Assembly: GCF_040869045.1 (NCBI RefSeq)
Contig: NC_090323.1
Coordinates: forward strand, 39,302,066 to 39,366,065
Length of the DNA stretch: 64,000 bases
Source of the DNA: Eurosta solidaginis
Taxonomy: Eukaryota; Arthropoda; Insecta; Diptera; Tephritidae
Direction: 5' to 3'
Below the pieces are notes generated by a model, which saw nothing but the letters and a program-made list of their open reading frames with translations, searched no databases and was not told the DNA's origin. How positions within the stretch are numbered: position 1 is the first letter of the stretch; each line of letters opens with the position of its first letter. The translations under genes and the position numbers were made by a program. Below are positions 61,270 through 64,000 of the stretch, piece by piece.

Positions 61270-62200
61270 ATTTTTGAAATGGAAATGTTTTTGGCAACAT
61301 TTGTCGCAATGCCTCGCAGAAACGTCATATAAATTTGAGTTTCACTGTTGCGTCTCGGAGTAGATGCAAGTTACAAGATGACTGATTTAAAAATGTATCA
61401 GGCAAAAAATTATGAAAATGTTTCTACAAACATGCTGCATAAAAAATTACTGTTGCATGCATTCAAAAGGTGTTTAGGAAAGCAAACGTTTCCTCAAACA
61501 AATTTTTGCTACAAAATTTCCCATTACTGTCAACATTTCTCTGCAATTAATTTTCGTGCAACATTCAGAAACTTGATAAAAATTGATAAAAATGATCAAG
61601 ATGATTAACTTAAGACTGTTTAAGAACAAAAAATAGAAATGTTTCCAGCATCATGCTGCTAAACAATTTCTATCATATGCGTTTAAAAATTTTTTACGGA
61701 AGCAAGCGTTTAGGAGTAGGTGACATGTATGTATTAGACCAAAAAATTTTGTCTCTGCAACATTTCAAGTTTCTGTCAACATTTTTCGCAGTCAATATTC
61801 ATAGCCAGAAATTTAGCAAAACTAACTGAGCTTTTTTTTTTTGGTTTCTCACAAAGTAAGACGATCGATTCGGGAATGAAGAAGTGTTTAGAGCAACATG
61901 TTGCTAAACAATTTCTGTTACATGAGTTTAATACTTGTAAAAGCAAGCGCGCAGGAAGAAGACTAAAAAATATTGCTTCTGCAACATTTCACGTTTTTGT
62001 CAACATTTGTACTGATTAGCTGACTCCTCTGACATATTTGATAGAAATAAATCAATTTTGCTTCAGAATTTGTCACCGAAAACAGGATGATCGATTTAGT
62101 AATATATAGGAAAAACAAAGCGTATTCGATATGTTTACAGCAAAATGCTGCTTAAACAATTTCGCACACACGCGTTAAAAAAAATGTTGCTACCTTCTGT
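61270..62200 (+). repeat. Degenerate tandem repeat, ~240-bp unit, 4 copies
   Basis: A shared core (GTTT-x-CAGCA-x-CATGCTGCTAAACAATTTC type) recurs at about 61420, 61639, 61888 and 62132. Each copy is accompanied by GCAACATTTC and GTCAACATTT blocks. One core holds the perfect 14-bp palindrome AGCAACATGTTGCT near 61895. Open frames here (61348-61608) are not gene-like. Confidence 0.75.
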
Positions 62201-62439
62201 GAAGGGCTTTTTCTAAATGGATTTTGCTTTAGTCTTATGTTGATAAAGTCTCACAAATACTTTTAATTATAAAATAAACCAACTTAAAAAAATTACTATA
62301 TAAATCAAAACTTCATAAAAAATAAAAGGCCAATGAATGACATCACAAATCTGGTTATGTCGCCCAAAAAAGAAAAAAAATAGGTAGATTGCACTACTCT
62401 CTTAACATTTACTCTTTTATACGCGCTTTACATTACCAA

Positions 62440-63150
62440 CAGGGACCCAAACTGTTATTTCTTTTATAATAAAAGTAATTAAAAAAAAAAAGAAATTATT
62501 TTCGGAATTTAAATTTTTTAGTCGAAAAAAAAATTATTAAATCCAGACTCTTATTTTATAAGTCCGAAAATAAAAGTTTAATCTGGAGTCTTAACTATAG
62601 AACCGGCTCTATAACTATAGAACTGCTCATCCAAAGAAGAGGACTTTTTTTTTCATACAGAATCCTTCTTGTTTCAACAGAGTGTGGTGTATCAAATTTC
62701 AAAAGGCAATATTTCATTTCGATCAAATTTCATGGTGAAACAATAGTAACAAGGTTACTAAGAAAAAGTATAAAGTATACTACTATGAGAGTTGGTTTTT
62801 TTTTTTTTTATGAGAACGTTCTTTCAAATGTCTATATAGGCTTCTAATCTAGACATTTAGGAGAATATATTGCTAAAAAATTCGTTTAATTTGGATGAGC
62901 CGTTCCATAGTCATAAGACCGGACTTTTATTTGTCCTTAAAAAATAAAAGTCTGGACTTATAAAACAAAAGTCCGAATTTAACTTTTATTTGTGGACTTT
63001 TTTTAAAAAAAAGGTCCGTAAAATAAAGATGATGCATGATTTGTCATGAAATTGCTATCGGTATACCTTAAACTTTCAAATAGAATGATTTTTTGACCCA
63101 GCCTTTTTCCGACTAAAATAAAAAAAAATTACCATGTAAATGGGTCCCTG
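62440..63150. mobile_element. hAT-type foldback MITE, 711 bp
   Basis: Inverted ends CAGGGACCCA (62440-62449) and TGGGTCCCTG (63141-63150) match perfectly. The flanks ATTACCAA (62432-62439) and ATTACCAC (63151-63158) are an 8-bp target duplication with one change. CAGGG ends and 8-bp duplications fit the hAT superfamily. The inner arms pair as well (for example CTATAGAACTGCTCATCCAAA near 62615 with its inverse near 62890; AAAAGTCCG words). No transposase. Confidence 0.85.
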
Positions 63151-63158
63151 ATTACCAC

Positions 63159-63700
63159 TGCTTCACTTTTTGTTACAGTTATCACTCTCTTGTCATCAGT
63201 TTCTCTTTCTAGCTAGCTAACTTAAATATTTTAATTAATTTTTCTTTAATCATGCTGACGATTAGTAACAATACAAAACTTAGTCAAAAAAGTCAAAGAG
63301 AAACTCAAATGATGCTACTAGTTTTGTTCTCTTTAGTATTTTTTTAATTTGCGTTATTATTTTTGCTCTCTCTCTGCCTTTTGCTTTATAGTTTACCCTT
63401 AAAATTACGCCCAATAAACCCTAAATACTGTTTCGCATTTTTTCTCACAATTATTATTTTAGTTTATTTTATTTTCAACTTTTACGCTTTAAACCCCAAT
63501 TCCATCCACTCATTTAACGCTTTGTTTGTTAAACGCCCGCCCCACGTCATTTCCGTCTCCATAACATTCACTCGCCTTCTCAATATTGTTTCTTTGTTTC
63601 TTGTACGTTTTTTGTTTTTTTTTTTTGTATTTTGTGTGTTTCATTGCTAAGCTTAATCATTCTTTACATTTGACGATTTTCTTCCAGCGCTTGCTTTTTG
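63159..63700 (-). other. SPoCk: 3' UTR of SPoCk
   Basis: Lies just downstream of the SPoCk stop codon on the minus strand. Minus-strand AATAAA words at 63463-63468 and 63468-63473, about 235 nt after the stop, are candidate poly(A) signals. The mature end cannot be fixed from sequence. Confidence 0.5.
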
Positions 63701-64000
63701 TCATACGAAATCCAACTCAGAGCGTGTCTTATACATTTTACGTTCCATTGTGCGTTCGAACCATTTCTTAATTTCCGCCACAATAAAAACCGATGAAGTA
63801 AGCGACACCAAAAAGAGTATATCATAGGCAGACAGCGCTTCCGTTTGGAATACCATTTGTAATGGCGGAAAATAGATGACCAACAGTTGTCCGATAATCG
63901 AGAAACCAACAGCAAGCAAAAACATTTTATTCGTAAATAAACCGATTGTGAAAACGCTTTTTGTCGATGAACGACTCGCCAAAGCGTTGAACATATCAAA
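63701..64000 (-). CDS. SPoCk: Secretory pathway Ca2+/Mn2+-ATPase (SPoCk/SPCA), C-terminal part
   Basis: The frame is open from the right edge ([12 protein letters not shown]) to TGA at 63701-63703. About 99 residues are visible; SPCA pumps usually have about 900-1000, so most of the gene lies beyond the window. The segment [18 protein letters not shown] is the characteristic loop before transmembrane segment 9. TM9 is about [18 protein letters not shown], followed by [16 protein letters not shown]10 is about [19 protein letters not shown], and then a basic cytosolic tail ends ELDFV. This P-type ATPase pumps Ca2+ and Mn2+ from cytosol into the Golgi at the cost of ATP. I recognise it by close likeness to animal SPCA1. 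It has no frameshift or stop. The gene converges on the zinc-finger gene 54 kb away. Confidence 0.95.
   Translation of the reverse strand, partial: FDMFNALASRSSTKSVFTIGLFTNKMFLLAVGFSIIGQLLVIYFPPLQMVFQTEALSAYDILFLVSLTSSVFIVAEIKKWFERTMERKMYKTRSELDFV

Noticed and set aside
1..64000. tRNA, rRNA or CRISPR features
   Set aside because: I looked for tRNA arm motifs, rRNA-like GC-rich conserved blocks and regularly spaced short repeats with unique spacers. None was convincing, and the tandem arrays have no variable spacers.

Overview
This window looks like AT-rich, repeat-laden intergenic and intronic DNA of a higher dipteran insect. The protein-coding content is metazoan: GT-AG introns, a C2H2 zinc-finger factor rich in Ala/Gln/His runs as in flies, and the C-terminus of a secretory-pathway Ca2+-ATPase (SPoCk/SPCA). 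The repeats are insect-type: a DINE-1/Helentron-like element, a jockey-like LINE, foldback elements and MITEs. A tephritid-like fly is my guess for the source, not something the sequence proves.

Layout. Positions 1-9392 (+) hold the 3' half of a multi-exon zinc-finger gene. Four coding exons are visible (1674-1868, 3490-3776, 3843-3944, 8313-8864) with matching splice phases. They encode five consecutive C2H2 fingers followed by a low-complexity tail. The annotated stop (TGA at 8862) is followed in the same frame by 175 open codons of similar composition up to a second TGA at 9390, which suggests stop-codon readthrough. The last intron carries a Helentron-like element with about 13 tandem copies of a ~128-bp unit. 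From 63701 to the right edge (-) is the last coding exon of SPoCk. The two genes converge.

The ~54 kb between them contains no host gene that I can recognise. It is AT-rich DNA plus many repeats. These include 3' fragments of LINEs (11.6-12.0, 37.1-37.3 and 47.1-47.7 kb) and two stretches densely studded with AGCTT-type motifs (14.3-15.6 and 17.6-21.7 kb). There is a diverged ~180-bp tandem array (25.2-26.1 kb), a TIR-bounded 1.5-kb element full of ATCGAT-type sites (33.9-35.4 kb), and a dispersed repeat present twice (23.4 and 35.4 kb).

A large foldback element (37.3-45.87 kb) has ~2-kb inverted arms that are themselves built of units in both orientations. It is interrupted by a nearly complete 4.05-kb LINE flanked by a 15-bp target-site duplication. 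A second, smaller foldback copy lies at 60.4-61.25 kb. Other repeats are a Harbinger-like MITE (50.2 kb), a foldback MITE (53.5-53.9 kb), a second tandem-repeat-bearing element (56.8-57.5 kb), a ~240-bp degenerate tandem array (61.3-62.2 kb) and a hAT-type MITE (62.4-63.15 kb).

The best candidates for something new are the readthrough zinc-finger gene, the nested palindrome as a possible long-hairpin RNA source, and the AGCTT-motif clusters.
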